A DNA stretch of 36,290 nucleotides from Anaerolineae bacterium (GCA_016929795.1 JAFGIA010000167.1:1-36290); one strand, 5' to 3'. Shown: positions 7,793 to 16,263, counted from the first letter of the stretch. Made by a program: numbers and translations. The notes: generated from the sequence alone by a model not told the origin.

Positions 7793-9616
7793 ATGCACCA
7801 CGCACGAAAATGGCTGCCGCTGTCACAAAGAAAAAGCCTGCGCCACCGCCAGGGCGTGATCCTGACGGGAATCATGGTGATCGTGTTTGTGTTCAGCGTC
7901 CCCGGCATTGTGCGCTTTGTCCATAACACGGAACGGGTCGTCTGGGAGAGCCGCCAATGTGAGGCGGCGAGGAACGCGGTGCGCACGGTAGAGAGTTTTC
8001 TCCGGACTGTGCAAGACTATATGGCACTGGTGGGGGTGCTGGATCGCGCCTACCTCGAGTCAAACCCAGACGCGATGTACGAACTGCTGCACAAGAACGA
8101 GGCGCTGCTAGAGGTGGTGCGCGTCGATGCAGGAGGAATGGTTTTTGCGAGCGCATCGCAGGGGGATGTGCCTGTGCTCGGGAACCTCTTTACGGTGCCC
8201 CAGTCGAACTGGTTCCTGACTGCCATTGACGGGCACTCGTACACAGGAGATGTGCAGATCTCGTCGACAGATCAGCCCTACCTGATCCTTGCCGCGCCGG
8301 CAGGCGACCGTGGGGTCGTCGCCGTACGCGTGCGGATGAACGTGCTGTGGGATGTGGTGGCAGGGATCGAGTTTGGAGAGACGGGGCAGGCGTACGTGGT
8401 CGACGCCGAGGGTGACCTGATTGCACACCCGGACCCGGACCTGGTTCGGGCAGGGACGAGCATCGCGGGCCGCCAGGAGATGGAAGCGGCCGCTGCGGCC
8501 CTGGACGGGATGTGGAGCGGCCAATACCAGAATTTTGAGGGCCGGGAAGTGACCGGCACCTCGATGCCAATCGACAACAGCCGGTGGTTGGTCTTTACAG
8601 AAGTGGCATACTCGGAAGCGTCTGCCGTGACACGGCAGGCGCTGACGCTGGCGGTTGTCCTGGGCATCGTATTCGGCGTGGCGGTGATCTGGGTGATCAA
8701 CCGGCTTTTGCAGCAGGAGATCCTGGAACCGGTGGAAAAACTGCGTGATGGAGCGCAGCGCATCCGGCAGGGAGACCTGGCGTACCGGATCGACAGTGAT
8801 CGCGAGGACGAGATCGGCCAATTGGCAACGGCGTTCAACACGATGGCCGCGGAACTTCAGCGGCGCGAGGCGTCGTTGGAGCAGGCGCGCGACCAGGCAT
8901 TGGCGGCGAGCCGTTTCAAGAGCCGCTTGCTCGCCAACGTCAGCCACGATCTACGCACGCCGCTGAATGCAATTCTTGGCTTTACCGACATGCTGACGCT
9001 AGGTATCTATGGCCACCTTGCGCCGGCCCAACAACGCACGGCAGAGCGCATCCTGGCCAATTCCAGGCAGTTGATGGTGCTCATCGAGAGCTTGCTGGAC
9101 CAGGCTCAGATCGAGGCGGGCAAGATCGAGATCTATCACGAGCCTTTTGAGCTACGGCGTCTCGTGGATGAGATGGCGGCGATCATGATGCCCTTCGCCT
9201 CTGAAAAGGGGCTGGGCCTGACGACAGAGATCGATGAGAATCTACCGGCGTGGCTCATGGGTGATCGCCAGCGCCTGCACCAGTTGCTGATGAATCTCGT
9301 AGAAAACGCGGTCAAGTTCACGGAATCGGGCAGCGTGCGGGTGTGCCTGCACGCCAACCAGGAGCGGTGGACGATCGAGGTGTCGGACACAGGCCCTGGC
9401 ATTGCCCCCGAGTTGCAGGAGACGATCTTTGAGGCCTTTCAGCAAGTGGATACCTCGTCCACGCGCTCGCGGGCCGGCGTGGGCCTTGGCCTGTCGATCG
9501 TGCGCGATCTCGCGACCCTCATGGGAGGCACTGTCCACCTGTCGAGCCAGGTTGGCGCAGGAAGTACATTCACCGTGTCGCTGCCACTTGTCGTTCCAGA
9601 GGTAGAGGATGAATGA
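7793..9616 (+). CDS. Membrane sensor histidine kinase (Cache-HAMP-HisKA-HATPase)
   Basis: 607 residues, inner membrane. Transmembrane helix about 22-42, extracytoplasmic sensor about 43-280 with a double-Cache pattern ([34 protein letters not shown]), second helix about 284-305, HAMP ([22 protein letters not shown]), then HisKA with the phospho-acceptor His385 in [11 protein letters not shown], and a C-terminal ATPase with N box ([12 protein letters not shown]), G1 (DTGPGIAP) and G2 (GVGLGLSIV). ATG at 7793 follows GGAAGG and lies 8 bases after the binding-protein gene, so the two are co-translated. No response regulator is adjacent; the nearest is at 25272. The binding protein is the obvious candidate for a ligand-presenting partner. 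Confidence 0.92.
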   Translation: MHHARKWLPLSQRKSLRHRQGVILTGIMVIVFVFSVPGIVRFVHNTERVVWESRQCEAARNAVRTVESFLRTVQDYMALVGVLDRAYLESNPDAMYELLHKNEALLEVVRVDAGGMVFASASQGDVPVLGNLFTVPQSNWFLTAIDGHSYTGDVQISSTDQPYLILAAPAGDRGVVAVRVRMNVLWDVVAGIEFGETGQAYVVDAEGDLIAHPDPDLVRAGTSIAGRQEMEAAAAALDGMWSGQYQNFEGREVTGTSMPIDNSRWLVFTEVAYSEASAVTRQALTLAVVLGIVFGVAVIWVINRLLQQEILEPVEKLRDGAQRIRQGDLAYRIDSDREDEIGQLATAFNTMAAELQRREASLEQARDQALAASRFKSRLLANVSHDLRTPLNAILGFTDMLTLGIYGHLAPAQQRTAERILANSRQLMVLIESLLDQAQIEAGKIEIYHEPFELRRLVDEMAAIMMPFASEKGLGLTTEIDENLPAWLMGDRQRLHQLLMNLVENAVKFTESGSVRVCLHANQERWTIEVSDTGPGIAPELQETIFEAFQQVDTSSTRSRAGVGLGLSIVRDLATLMGGTVHLSSQVGAGSTFTVSLPLVVPEVEDE

Positions 9617-10598
9617 GGGCCTGAACCTGATGGGACAAGCAGCTATTTGCCTGGCGCTCGTGTCAGACGTGCATGGCAATCTGCCGGCGCTCGAGGCAGT
9701 GCTGGTCGACGCGCAGGCACAGGGTGCCCGGCAGATCGTCGTGGCGGGCGACAGCACCGGTGGGAGTCACTCACGGCAGGTGGTCGAGCGGCTGCGCGAC
9801 CTGGGGGCGATCGTCATCCGGGGCAACAACGAGGACTATGTCCTGGATTATGACAGAGGGAAAGCGCCAGCAGATTGGTACACATCGAGTCGCTGGGCGC
9901 CGATGCGGTTCGTGCACGATCAGTTCGACGCGGCTGGGATCGAGTACCTGGCATCGTTGCCACACCAGGGGGTCGTCGTCATGGACGGGGTGGATGGTAT
10001 CGTGCCGATTCGCGTGCTCCATGGCTCGCCGCGGAGCACCCGGCAGCACCTCTTGCCCGACGGGGAGGAGCAGGTGACAGGGCACTTTCAGGATGCGGGC
10101 ATCGACTTGGCGAGCTGCATGCCGTTGCACGAGGCGATGTCGAGCATCGACGAACCAATCCTGGTGTGCGGTCACTCGCACATTCAATGGACGTGGCAGT
10201 TGGATGGGCGCCAGGCGATCAACCCGGGCTCGGTGGGCGGGCCGATCAATTGTGACTGGCGTGCCCAGTACGCGCTCCTGACGTGGCAAGAGAATCGGTG
10301 GCAGGTCGATCTGCGAGGAGTAGAATACGACCGTACAGAGTCGTGGACAGCCGCGCACGAGAGCGGCTTTTTGGAAATGGGTGGTGCGTTTGCTCGCGCG
10401 TGTCTGTTGAATATCGAGCAGGGGCGAAACGTGCCCGGGCACCTGGTGGCGCACAGCATCCGCCTGGCAGCGACGGCGGGCCACACATGGGATGACATGC
10501 CGGAAGAGGTATGGGAACGTGCGGTCGATACGTTCGACTGGGCTTTGTATCCGGCAGGGCACGAGGGGGTGCGAGGGTACTTGAAGGAGGGGCGGTGA
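9609..10598 (+). CDS. Calcineurin-like metallophosphoesterase
   Basis: 329 residues, soluble. Two-metal phosphoesterase motifs are in order: [20 protein letters not shown] (in place of the commoner GD.VGYG), [24 protein letters not shown] and GHSHIQW. The layout matches the YfcE-like group. A C-terminal part of about 100 residues (from about 230) extends beyond the core and is rich in Trp and acidic residues. ATG at 9609 overlaps the kinase stop by 8 bases, so translation is coupled. Substrate (phosphodiester or nucleotide) unknown. Its Nudix neighbour suggests a nucleotide-cleaning theme, which is an inference from context. Confidence 0.85.
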   Translation: MNEGLNLMGQAAICLALVSDVHGNLPALEAVLVDAQAQGARQIVVAGDSTGGSHSRQVVERLRDLGAIVIRGNNEDYVLDYDRGKAPADWYTSSRWAPMRFVHDQFDAAGIEYLASLPHQGVVVMDGVDGIVPIRVLHGSPRSTRQHLLPDGEEQVTGHFQDAGIDLASCMPLHEAMSSIDEPILVCGHSHIQWTWQLDGRQAINPGSVGGPINCDWRAQYALLTWQENRWQVDLRGVEYDRTESWTAAHESGFLEMGGAFARACLLNIEQGRNVPGHLVAHSIRLAATAGHTWDDMPEEVWERAVDTFDWALYPAGHEGVRGYLKEGR

Positions 10599-11293
10599 TC
10601 CCGGCAGTTGGTGTGATGCAGCCGGCCGTCGGGGAGACAACCCCGGGGGTGACCAAAGTGGCGACATTTATCACGCGCGCCGGGCCGCGGGGTGACGAGC
10701 TGCTCCTGTTTTGTCACCCGTTCGCCGGAGTGCAGATCCCGGCGGGAACGGTGGACGACGGTGAGACGCCGGAAGAGGCCGCGCTGCGTGAAGCGGCAGA
10801 GGAGACGGGGCTGGCAGGGTTCGATCTGCATGCCTACCTGGGCCATCGCGACTGGCATGTGCCAGGCGACCTGCGCCTGATCGTCGCCAGGACGACGGTG
10901 TATGCCCGGCCAGACACGAGCAGCTTTGACTGGGCGACGCTGCCACGCAGTGCCGTGGTGCGCGTCGAGCGGGCCGAGCCTGGTTTTACGCAGGTGATGT
11001 ACGAGGAGTGGGATGAGGAGCCGGACAGGCATTACATCACATACCGGATTGAAGGCTGGGTGCGCGACGAGATGCTGACGACGAGTCTACGCCGCCACTT
11101 CTACCACCTAACTCACCCCGGCGACACGCCCGAATCGTGGCTCGTGGAGATCGACTATCACACGTTTACCCTCTTCTGGGCGCCGCTCGACGACCTGCCG
11201 CGGCCGATTGGGCCGCAGGCTGCGTGGCTTGACGTGCTGCGCCAGGTGTACCCGGCGCTGCAGGTGACACCCGCCGAGGGTGAGGAGGTTTGA
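10595..11293 (+). CDS. Nudix hydrolase
   Basis: 232 residues. The Nudix box is complete: GTVDDGETPEEAALREAAEETGL fits G-x5-E-x7-REUxEExGU, starting around residue 50, so it should cleave a nucleoside diphosphate linked to another moiety; substrate unknown. The second half (about 100-230) is not the plain Nudix fold and may be an extra domain. GTG at 10595 overlaps the TGA of the metallophosphoesterase (GTGA), with AAGGAGG 5 bases upstream, which fixes the start against longer in-frame options. It is therefore translationally coupled to the gene before it. Confidence 0.87.
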   Translation: MIPAVGVMQPAVGETTPGVTKVATFITRAGPRGDELLLFCHPFAGVQIPAGTVDDGETPEEAALREAAEETGLAGFDLHAYLGHRDWHVPGDLRLIVARTTVYARPDTSSFDWATLPRSAVVRVERAEPGFTQVMYEEWDEEPDRHYITYRIEGWVRDEMLTTSLRRHFYHLTHPGDTPESWLVEIDYHTFTLFWAPLDDLPRPIGPQAAWLDVLRQVYPALQVTPAEGEEV

Positions 11294-11643
11294 GCCATGC
11301 ACCTTCTTTTATGGGCATCGCCTTTACGCCGGCCGATGTGGCGCGTGCGGCCCATGGCTGTTTCGTCGCCACGGCGTTTCGTACTTTCCTGATCGCCACG
11401 TTGTTTCACATGGCGGCGGTGCTGACCTCGGCGCGCTACCCGAACCGATATGCAGTGGTCTATGGCGTGTTCGCCCTGCTGCTCGCCGGCTATCTGTGGC
11501 TGCTCTTCCAGGGGCCGGGGTTTGGCAATGCCAGAGGGGTGATGGTGCAGGTGATCGGGCAGAAGGTGATTGCCTATGCCGCGATTGTGACCGCGCTGAT
11601 CGAGGCGTGGGGCGCGGCGAGGGTGCGCAAGCGTGCCTTCTGA
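11290..11643 (+). CDS. Small membrane protein, three predicted helices
   Basis: 117 residues if started at TTG 11290, which overlaps the Nudix stop (TTGA) and lies one base after GAGGAGG, rather close. ATG at 11311 (110 residues) is the alternative but has a distant ribosome site. Hydrophobic stretches are near 30-48 (FRTFLIATLFHMAAVL), 57-75 (VVYGVFALLLAGYLWLLF) and 85-108. I do not recognise the family. It closes the coupled run from the PotD-like gene. It might help the membrane-bound kinase, but this is speculation. Confidence 0.6.
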   Translation: MSHAPSFMGIAFTPADVARAAHGCFVATAFRTFLIATLFHMAAVLTSARYPNRYAVVYGVFALLLAGYLWLLFQGPGFGNARGVMVQVIGQKVIAYAAIVTALIEAWGAARVRKRAF

Positions 11644-11697
11644 AAAAAATGAGGTTGCAAGTCTGGTGGCACAAGACAAGATCATCAAGGGGGTTCC

Positions 11698-12180
11698 ATG
11701 ACAGAGAAGGCGTTCCAGGACTATTATCCCGACGAGGTGGCTCACTGCTACGGCTGCGGGCGGCTAAACAAGTATGGGCACCAGATCAAGAGCTATTGGG
11801 ATGGCAACGAGGCGGTGGCCCGCTTTACGCCTGAGCCGTATCACACGGCCGTGCCGGGGTACGTGTATGGCGGGCTGATCGCGTCGCTGATCGACTGTCA
11901 TAGCACGGGGACGGCCGCGGCGGCGATGTATCGCGACCAGCGACGGCCCATGGATAGCGAGCCGGCACTGCGCTTTGTGACCGGATCGCTGCACGTAGAC
12001 TATTTAAAGCCGACGCCGATCGACGGAGTGTTGGAGCTGCGCGCCACGGTGGAAGAGATCAAGGGGCGCAAGGTGGTGGTAAACACGGATCTGTGGGCAG
12101 GCGGTGAGGTATGCGCGCGCGGCCGGGTGGTGGCAGTGTTGGTCCCGGAGCAGATGTGGGACGAGTTTCTGGGGCGGTAG
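11698..12180 (+). CDS. PaaI-type hotdog-fold thioesterase
   Basis: 160 residues. The sequence CYGCGRLNKYGHQIKS, then GYVYGGLIASLIDCHSTGTA and SLHVDYLKPTPIDGVLELRATVEEIKGRKVVV is the single hotdog domain of PaaI/acyl-CoA thioesterases; the Gly-Gly-Leu helix with Asp in SLIDCH is the active helix. It probably cleaves an acyl-CoA in the cytosol; the acyl group is unknown. The N-terminal CxxC (Cys17, Cys20) is a feature of one subfamily and may bind metal or do nothing. ATG at 11698 has AAGGGGG 5 bases before. It is the last plus-strand gene of this block and faces the exonuclease gene end-to-end across 29 bases. Confidence 0.85.
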   Translation: MTEKAFQDYYPDEVAHCYGCGRLNKYGHQIKSYWDGNEAVARFTPEPYHTAVPGYVYGGLIASLIDCHSTGTAAAAMYRDQRRPMDSEPALRFVTGSLHVDYLKPTPIDGVLELRATVEEIKGRKVVVNTDLWAGGEVCARGRVVAVLVPEQMWDEFLGR

Positions 12181-12209
12181 GTCGGGAGATTGAAGGGGTA
12201 GGTGGATCG

Positions 12210-13550
12210 TTATCCGACCAGCGGCTCATGCCGGGGGTTGTTTTGTTGCTTGCGCTGGAGGCGGGCGAGACGGTGTTCGAGGGCGGCGAGGATCTCACGC
12301 CGGCTGGAGCCCGGAGACCAGGCACGGGCGAGGGTGAGCGCGCGCTCGGTCCAGGCTGCCGCCTGCGGCAGGTCGCCGGTGCACCACTCGTGGTGCTTGG
12401 CCAGCTCCTCGCAAGCCTCGACGCTGTCGTGGGCGGTGGCGAGCGATGCCCACCAGGCGGCGGCCTCGTCGCGCCGCTCCTGGCGCTTCAGGAGGGTGGC
12501 CAGATCGTGCATCGCCCGCTCGCGGACGTGGGGGCGGCTCCCGGATGCGGCACGGGTGTAGGCCGCCTCGGCGCGATCTGTGTCGCCCAGGTCGAGGAGC
12601 AGCCGACCCAGGCCATACAGGTCCTCGCCAGGCAGGATGTCGTCGTAGGGAGGCGATGCCGCGACCAGGTCGCATAGGCGCGCCGCCAGGGTGACGAGCG
12701 ACAGGATGTCCTGCGCATTGTGGTAAAAGATACGCGGCATCTCGCATGCGTCGCCGGTGCGGGCGTATTCGGCATAGAGTGACGGAATGACCCAGCCAGG
12801 CACGTCGGCTTGAGCACGCTGCACGCCCAACACGGCAAGCTCGAGCGAGGAGAGGGCGCACGATTCGAGGCGGTATTTCCAGAGGCGGCGGGCGACAGGC
12901 AGCAGGTCGAGGTGGGGCGCGCCGACGAGGCGCGGCGGCTGGCGGACCATCAGGAACCTGGTTTCGAGCAGGGGCAGGTCAAAGCTTTTGCCGTTGAAAC
13001 TGACAATCCCTTCGAGGCCGTCAAGCAACTCGCCTAGTGCCATGATCTGGGCTGGCTCCTCGGCATAGTCGCGCATGAAGAACTGGTGGATCTCAAAGGT
13101 GTCGTCGCGAAAGAGGCCGACGCCGATCAGAAACGCGTAGGTGCCGGTGCCGCCGGCCAGGCCGGTGGTTTCGGTATCGATGAAGGCCAGGTGGTGCAGA
13201 TCGACGGCGGCGAGCCGAGTGTCGCGCGCCAGCAGGGCAGGGCGGACGGGCGAGTGCGGTGCGAGGGCCGAGAGGCTGAGCCGCCCATGGGCATGATCGA
13301 GCGGATAGCACTCGCGGTGCACAAAGCAGGTGCCGTGGCGGGTGTGCAGCAACTCGCCCGATAGGAGCTCCTCGATGGCCCGGCCCACGCGAGGAGGATA
13401 GGCGGTCGGGCGCACCCTGGGTGCTGCGGCGTCAGGGGAGATGGATGCCCCGTGGCGCGGCCCGCGCATCGAACGCAGGCGGTTCAGACGATGACTCAAA
13501 TGAGCGCTCGTATCAAGGCTCACTGGATCTTCCCGATCGTTGTCCCCCAT
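12210..13550 (-). CDS. RNase H-like exonuclease (YprB type) with TPR-like tail
   Basis: 446 residues. The nuclease domain (PF13482-like, about 110-290) shows FIDTETTGLAGGTGTYAFLIG (DxE), SFNGKSFDLPLLETRF and HNAQDILSLVTL, so the DEDDh-type acidic residues are present. The C-terminal 130 residues are helical and repeat-like (GRLLLDLGDTDRAEAAYTRA; HDLATLLKRQERRDEAAAWW), a TPR arrangement. Such proteins often sit beside a YprA-type helicase; none is here. Role is likely DNA or RNA processing. It starts one base after the stop of the CPBP gene and should be read from the same transcript. The ribosome site is weak. Confidence 0.85.
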   Translation of the reverse strand: MGDNDREDPVSLDTSAHLSHRLNRLRSMRGPRHGASISPDAAAPRVRPTAYPPRVGRAIEELLSGELLHTRHGTCFVHRECYPLDHAHGRLSLSALAPHSPVRPALLARDTRLAAVDLHHLAFIDTETTGLAGGTGTYAFLIGVGLFRDDTFEIHQFFMRDYAEEPAQIMALGELLDGLEGIVSFNGKSFDLPLLETRFLMVRQPPRLVGAPHLDLLPVARRLWKYRLESCALSSLELAVLGVQRAQADVPGWVIPSLYAEYARTGDACEMPRIFYHNAQDILSLVTLAARLCDLVAASPPYDDILPGEDLYGLGRLLLDLGDTDRAEAAYTRAASGSRPHVRERAMHDLATLLKRQERRDEAAAWWASLATAHDSVEACEELAKHHEWCTGDLPQAAAWTERALTLARAWSPGSSRREILAALEHRLARLQRKQQNNPRHEPLVG

Positions 13551-13551
13551 C

Positions 13552-14574
13552 TCAGAACATCTCGATCAATGTGCCGATGGCATTATAGCCGGCGTGGACG
13601 AGAATGGCCATAGTCGTGTTGGTGCGGGCCCGGACAAGGCCGAGGATCAGGCCGATGAAGAATACTTCGGCCGTGGCAGGGGTCACGCCGTATTGGATGT
13701 GGCCGATGGCAAAGAGCGTGGTGGCCAGCAGCAGGCCGAGGCGCGGCTGCACGGCTCCACGAAAGAGGATCTCCTCACTGATGCCAGCCGATAGCCCGAG
13801 GACCAAAGCACCCGTCGCGGTAGCCAGGCTGCCATACAACTTTGCGGTAAAACCTTCGAGCAGCGCATATCCGGCCGGGTCGAGCGCAGACCAGGCCTCG
13901 GCCACAGCATAGTCGATGGCGATAAAGAGGATGATCAGGATCGGCACGGCGAAGATCTGGCGCCACGTAGGGCGCACCAGCCCCAGGCGTTGTGCCGTTC
14001 CGCTGCCGGTGCGCCGGATCCAGAGGCCAACGCCGAGCAGAGCGAAGACAAAGAGGGGCACGCCGCTGAGGAGGACATCCCACTCGTCGAGCACGAGGTC
14101 GGTGGCTGCGAGGGTCTCGATGTTGCCGATGAGGGCGAGCTGGCTGAGGCTGAGGCCGATCTGGTAGGCGGCAAAGGCGAGCGCCGTCATGTGCATGTCG
14201 GAATCAGGGTCGATGTCGAGCCAGCGGGCAAGCCAGGCACGCACGGGGCGGAGCAAGGGCAAGAAGGCCAGGGCGCCGGTGAGGAACATGGTACCGGCTG
14301 CGCCGACCCAGTTGACGTCAAGCAGGGTGCCCTCAGCCCCAGGCGCGGCGGTGAGCAGGCCGACTTGACCGGCAAGGGCGGCGATGATGCCCAGTCCCAT
14401 GAGTGACACGTTGACGAGGGTGAGGAGCGCCTCCGGCGCGTAGCGAATCACGGCCCTCGCGAGCTCGTCGAGCTGCGGATCGGCGACGCGATAGGGAGCC
14501 ACCCTGTGGCGCTCGGCGACGTTGGCCACGACGACGAGGGCCAGGAACGGCAGGTAGATGAGTAGTTGTTCCAC
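13552..14574 (-). CDS. CPBP family intramembrane protease
   Basis: 340 residues with about eight hydrophobic helices. The CPBP (Abi, PF02517) signature is complete: EEILFRGAVQPRLGL (Glu-Glu-x3-Arg), FAIGHIQYGV (His) and ILVHAGYNAIG (His), residues that build the glutamate-type intramembrane active site. Substrate unknown; family members process prenylated or membrane proteins or serve as bacteriocin-immunity proteins. GTG at 14574 follows AAGGGAG by 5 bases. An in-frame ATG at 14622 lies inside the -10 element of the promoter at 14621-14649, so it cannot be the start. Co-transcribed with the exonuclease gene. Confidence 0.9.
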   Translation of the reverse strand: MEQLLIYLPFLALVVVANVAERHRVAPYRVADPQLDELARAVIRYAPEALLTLVNVSLMGLGIIAALAGQVGLLTAAPGAEGTLLDVNWVGAAGTMFLTGALAFLPLLRPVRAWLARWLDIDPDSDMHMTALAFAAYQIGLSLSQLALIGNIETLAATDLVLDEWDVLLSGVPLFVFALLGVGLWIRRTGSGTAQRLGLVRPTWRQIFAVPILIILFIAIDYAVAEAWSALDPAGYALLEGFTAKLYGSLATATGALVLGLSAGISEEILFRGAVQPRLGLLLATTLFAIGHIQYGVTPATAEVFFIGLILGLVRARTNTTMAILVHAGYNAIGTLIEMF

Positions 14575-14620
14575 CGGTTCTCCCTTCTCCCGGCGGGAAC
14601 GAGCCCGCTCGATGGCGGGC

Positions 14621-14649
14621 ATTATACCACGCTTCTTCTGCTTGTGCAA
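14621..14649 (-). promoter_or_regulatory. Promoter for the CPBP-exonuclease operon
   Basis: On the minus strand: TTGCAC, 17-base spacer, TATAAT with extended TGG. Transcription should start near 14614, about 40 bases before the GTG. Confidence 0.7.
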
Positions 14650-14762
14650 CGGTGAGGATCGGAGTACTGGAACAGGTGTGCCACTGAAAGCACACGACCG
14701 GGCGGGTTGTTGGTCGAGTAGAGGGTATGCAGCGCCCGTGCACCTGGGCGCGCGGAGTGCGG

Positions 14763-14791
14763 TTGACACAGTGGGCCAAATATGGTATAAT
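14763..14791 (+). promoter_or_regulatory. Consensus promoter for rpsU-rpmI cluster
   Basis: TTGACA, 17-base spacer, TATAAT, a perfect consensus with GG before the -10. The long leader, about 14798 to 15062, has no gene. The stretch 14650-14762 between the divergent promoters shows nothing clear. Confidence 0.88.
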
Positions 14792-14969
14792 ATAGTCGAG
14801 CTCATAATGTTGGATCGAGATATGCGCGCCGGTACGGTGAGCCTTCGCCATCCTGTTCTGGGCCTGCTGACCTGACAGACGACGTTGGGTTCTTGATATA
14901 TGCCTGTGTTTGTGAGGCACATAAGAGCCGGCCAAGTCACCGTTGATAGGTGTGACACCGGCGTGCGGG

Positions 14970-15024
14970 CCTGGTTTTGCCGGGGGGGCAAGCGGCACGA
15001 CCAGGTTTTTTGTTGTGCCGGCAA
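14970..15024 (+). promoter_or_regulatory. Attenuator-like leader structure before rpsU
   Basis: CCTGGT (14970-14975) pairs with ACCAGG (15000-15005), with inner TTGCC/GGCAA, and is followed by six T: a terminator form. Two other pairings compete: CGGCAC (14993-14998) with GTGCCG (15015-15020), and TTGCCGG (14977-14983) with CCGGCAA (15018-15024). These exclude the terminator, as in attenuation. It lies 40-90 bases before rpsU within a leader of about 265 bases. The controlling factor (for example a ribosomal protein) is not known. Confidence 0.55.
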
Positions 15025-15062
15025 GGGATCCAAAAAAAGAAGAGCGGAGGAGGTGAGTTAAA

Positions 15063-15275
15063 CTGGCGACAGTCCAGCTCAAGCCTGGCGAGTCACAGGA
15101 GGCACTATTGAAGCGGTTCCGCAAGGAGGTACAGCGGGAGCGTGTGCTAAGTGAAGCCAAGAAGAAGAGATTTTTTGTATCAAAGAGTGAGCAGCGGCGA
15201 ATCGCCCTGCGCAAGGCAATGAGGCGCGAGCGTCGACGGCGATGGCGTTCTCAGCGACGGCGCAACCAGCGGTAA
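15063..15275 (+). CDS. rpsU: 30S ribosomal protein bS21
   Basis: 70 residues. The frame reads ATVQLKPGESQEALLKRF, then KEVQRERVLSEAKKKRFFV and an Arg-rich tail, the normal bS21 plan; it helps the 30S subunit recognise mRNA. No ATG, GTG or TTG is found between the in-frame TGA at 15054-15056 and the conserved start, so CTG at 15063 is taken as the initiation codon; GGAGGAGG lies about 9 bases upstream. A TTG at 15108 would remove the conserved N-terminus. First gene of the cluster rpsU-rpmI-bS22-like-carD; attenuator-like structures lie in its leader. Confidence 0.85.
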   Translation: MATVQLKPGESQEALLKRFRKEVQRERVLSEAKKKRFFVSKSEQRRIALRKAMRRERRRRWRSQRRRNQR

Positions 15276-15320
15276 CCAGCCGGTGGTGTCAAGCCGATTG
15301 GGTTTAGAATGGAGTGAGAT

Positions 15321-15527
15321 ATGCCGAAAATCAAGACGCACAAGGCCACAGCCAAGCGCTTCAAGGTGACAGGCACGGGCAAGCTGCGGCGGCTCAAGAC
15401 AGGCCGCAGCCACCTGCGCCGCAAGAAAACAAAGCGACGATTGCGATCGATGGATCGCTACGTGAAGGTAGATCATGCGGACCGCAAGCGCGTGCGGCGT
15501 TTGTTGGGCTTGAAGAAGAGAAAATAA
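15321..15527 (+). CDS. rpmI: 50S ribosomal protein bL35
   Basis: 68 residues, normal length, very basic. [20 protein letters not shown], then [22 protein letters not shown] is diagnostic for bL35, a large-subunit protein. The usual partners infC and rplT are absent here; it instead lies between rpsU (45 bases upstream) and a bS22-like gene (11 bases downstream). GGAGTGAG precedes the ATG. Confidence 0.96.
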   Translation: MPKIKTHKATAKRFKVTGTGKLRRLKTGRSHLRRKKTKRRLRSMDRYVKVDHADRKRVRRLLGLKKRK

Positions 15528-15538
15528 GGAGTAAAAGT

Positions 15539-15634
15539 ATGGGTTCAGTACGCAAGTGGCGCAAGAAGCGGATGGCCAAGCACAAACATCGCAAGGCTCT
15601 GAAGCGGACGCGCTGGCAACGACGCAAAAAGTAG
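15539..15634 (+). CDS. Tiny basic ribosomal-type protein (bS22 / AURKAIP1-COX24 domain)
   Basis: 31 residues: MGSVRKWRKKRMAKHKHRKA, then LKRTRWQRRKK. It matches the AURKAIP1/COX24 domain, known from the mycobacterial small-subunit protein bS22 (MGSV..KRRKRM..KKHRK pattern) and from mitochondrial mS38. About half the residues are Lys or Arg, fitting rRNA binding. AAGGAG lies 7 bases before the ATG. It follows rpmI by 11 bases. Too short for many gene finders. The identification is by pattern recall; the ribosomal role in this organism is inferred. Confidence 0.85.
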   Translation: MGSVRKWRKKRMAKHKHRKALKRTRWQRRKK

Positions 15635-15681
15635 GCGCTCTGGGGCCTGGGAGATCGGCCAGTAAGAGTGTCTATCTGACC

Positions 15682-15719
15682 GGTCCGGCGATGTGTCCAC
15701 AGGAGCATATCGCCGGACC
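15682..15719 (+). promoter_or_regulatory. Hairpin just before carD
   Basis: GGTCCGGCGAT (15682-15692) and ATCGCCGGACC (15709-15719) form a perfect 11-bp stem, 16-base loop. It ends 16 bases before the carD ATG and touches its ribosome site (GGGGGGAGA). No T-tract follows, so control of carD translation or RNA processing is more likely than termination. Confidence 0.6.
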
Positions 15720-15735
15720 CTGGGGGGAGAATCAT

Positions 15736-16263
15736 ATGCACTTTTCCGTGGGCGACAAGGTGGTACACCCATCTTATGGTCCCGGCGAGATCGTAGGCGT
15801 CGAGCGCAAGGCGCTGAGTGATGAAGCAAAGCGGTACTATGTGATCGAGATCCCTGCGTGCGAGCTGACGGTGTACGTACCATGGCGCACCGCTGGCGAT
15901 GTGGGCGTACGGCCGGCGATGTCGGGTGACAAACGGTCGCGCATGATCGATACCCTGCGCACCAGGCCTGAATTGCTGCCCGACGACTATCGGGAGCGGC
16001 AGGAGCAGGTGTGGGCAAAGCTCCGGACGGGGCGGGTATTGCTGATTGCCCAAGTGGTGCGGGACCTGACCTGGCACAGGATGCGCGAGCACTTGACCAA
16101 GAAGGACAACGAGTATCTGGAAAAGGCCCGGGCGCGCCTGGCCGGCGAGATGGCGTTGGTCTCGGGTGTTGATCCGGATGATGCCGAGCAGACGATCGAC
16201 GCAGTGTTGAGCGAGGGTCTGCTGATCGAGGAGAAAGAAGGCGCCGGCATAGGCGGCGTGTGA
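15736..16263 (+). CDS. CarD family RNA polymerase-binding regulator
   Basis: 175 residues. The N-terminal FSVGDKVVHPSYGPGEIVGVE followed by YYVIEIPACELTVYVPW is the CarD/CdnL RNA-polymerase-interacting (Tudor-like) domain; the C-terminal two thirds is helical (RARLAGEMALVSGVDPDDAEQTID), binding near the -10 region in known members. It stabilises open promoter complexes and often controls rRNA promoters. ATG at 15736 is fixed by GGGGGGAGA 6 bases upstream; the frame is open further up but overlaps the bS22-like gene. Its place beside ribosomal-protein genes fits a growth-control role. Confidence 0.92.
   Translation: MHFSVGDKVVHPSYGPGEIVGVERKALSDEAKRYYVIEIPACELTVYVPWRTAGDVGVRPAMSGDKRSRMIDTLRTRPELLPDDYRERQEQVWAKLRTGRVLLIAQVVRDLTWHRMREHLTKKDNEYLEKARARLAGEMALVSGVDPDDAEQTIDAVLSEGLLIEEKEGAGIGGV

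Noticed and set aside
14622..14624. ATG start for the CPBP protease
   Set aside because: It overlaps the promoter -10 element and lacks a ribosome site; GTG at 14574 is well supported.
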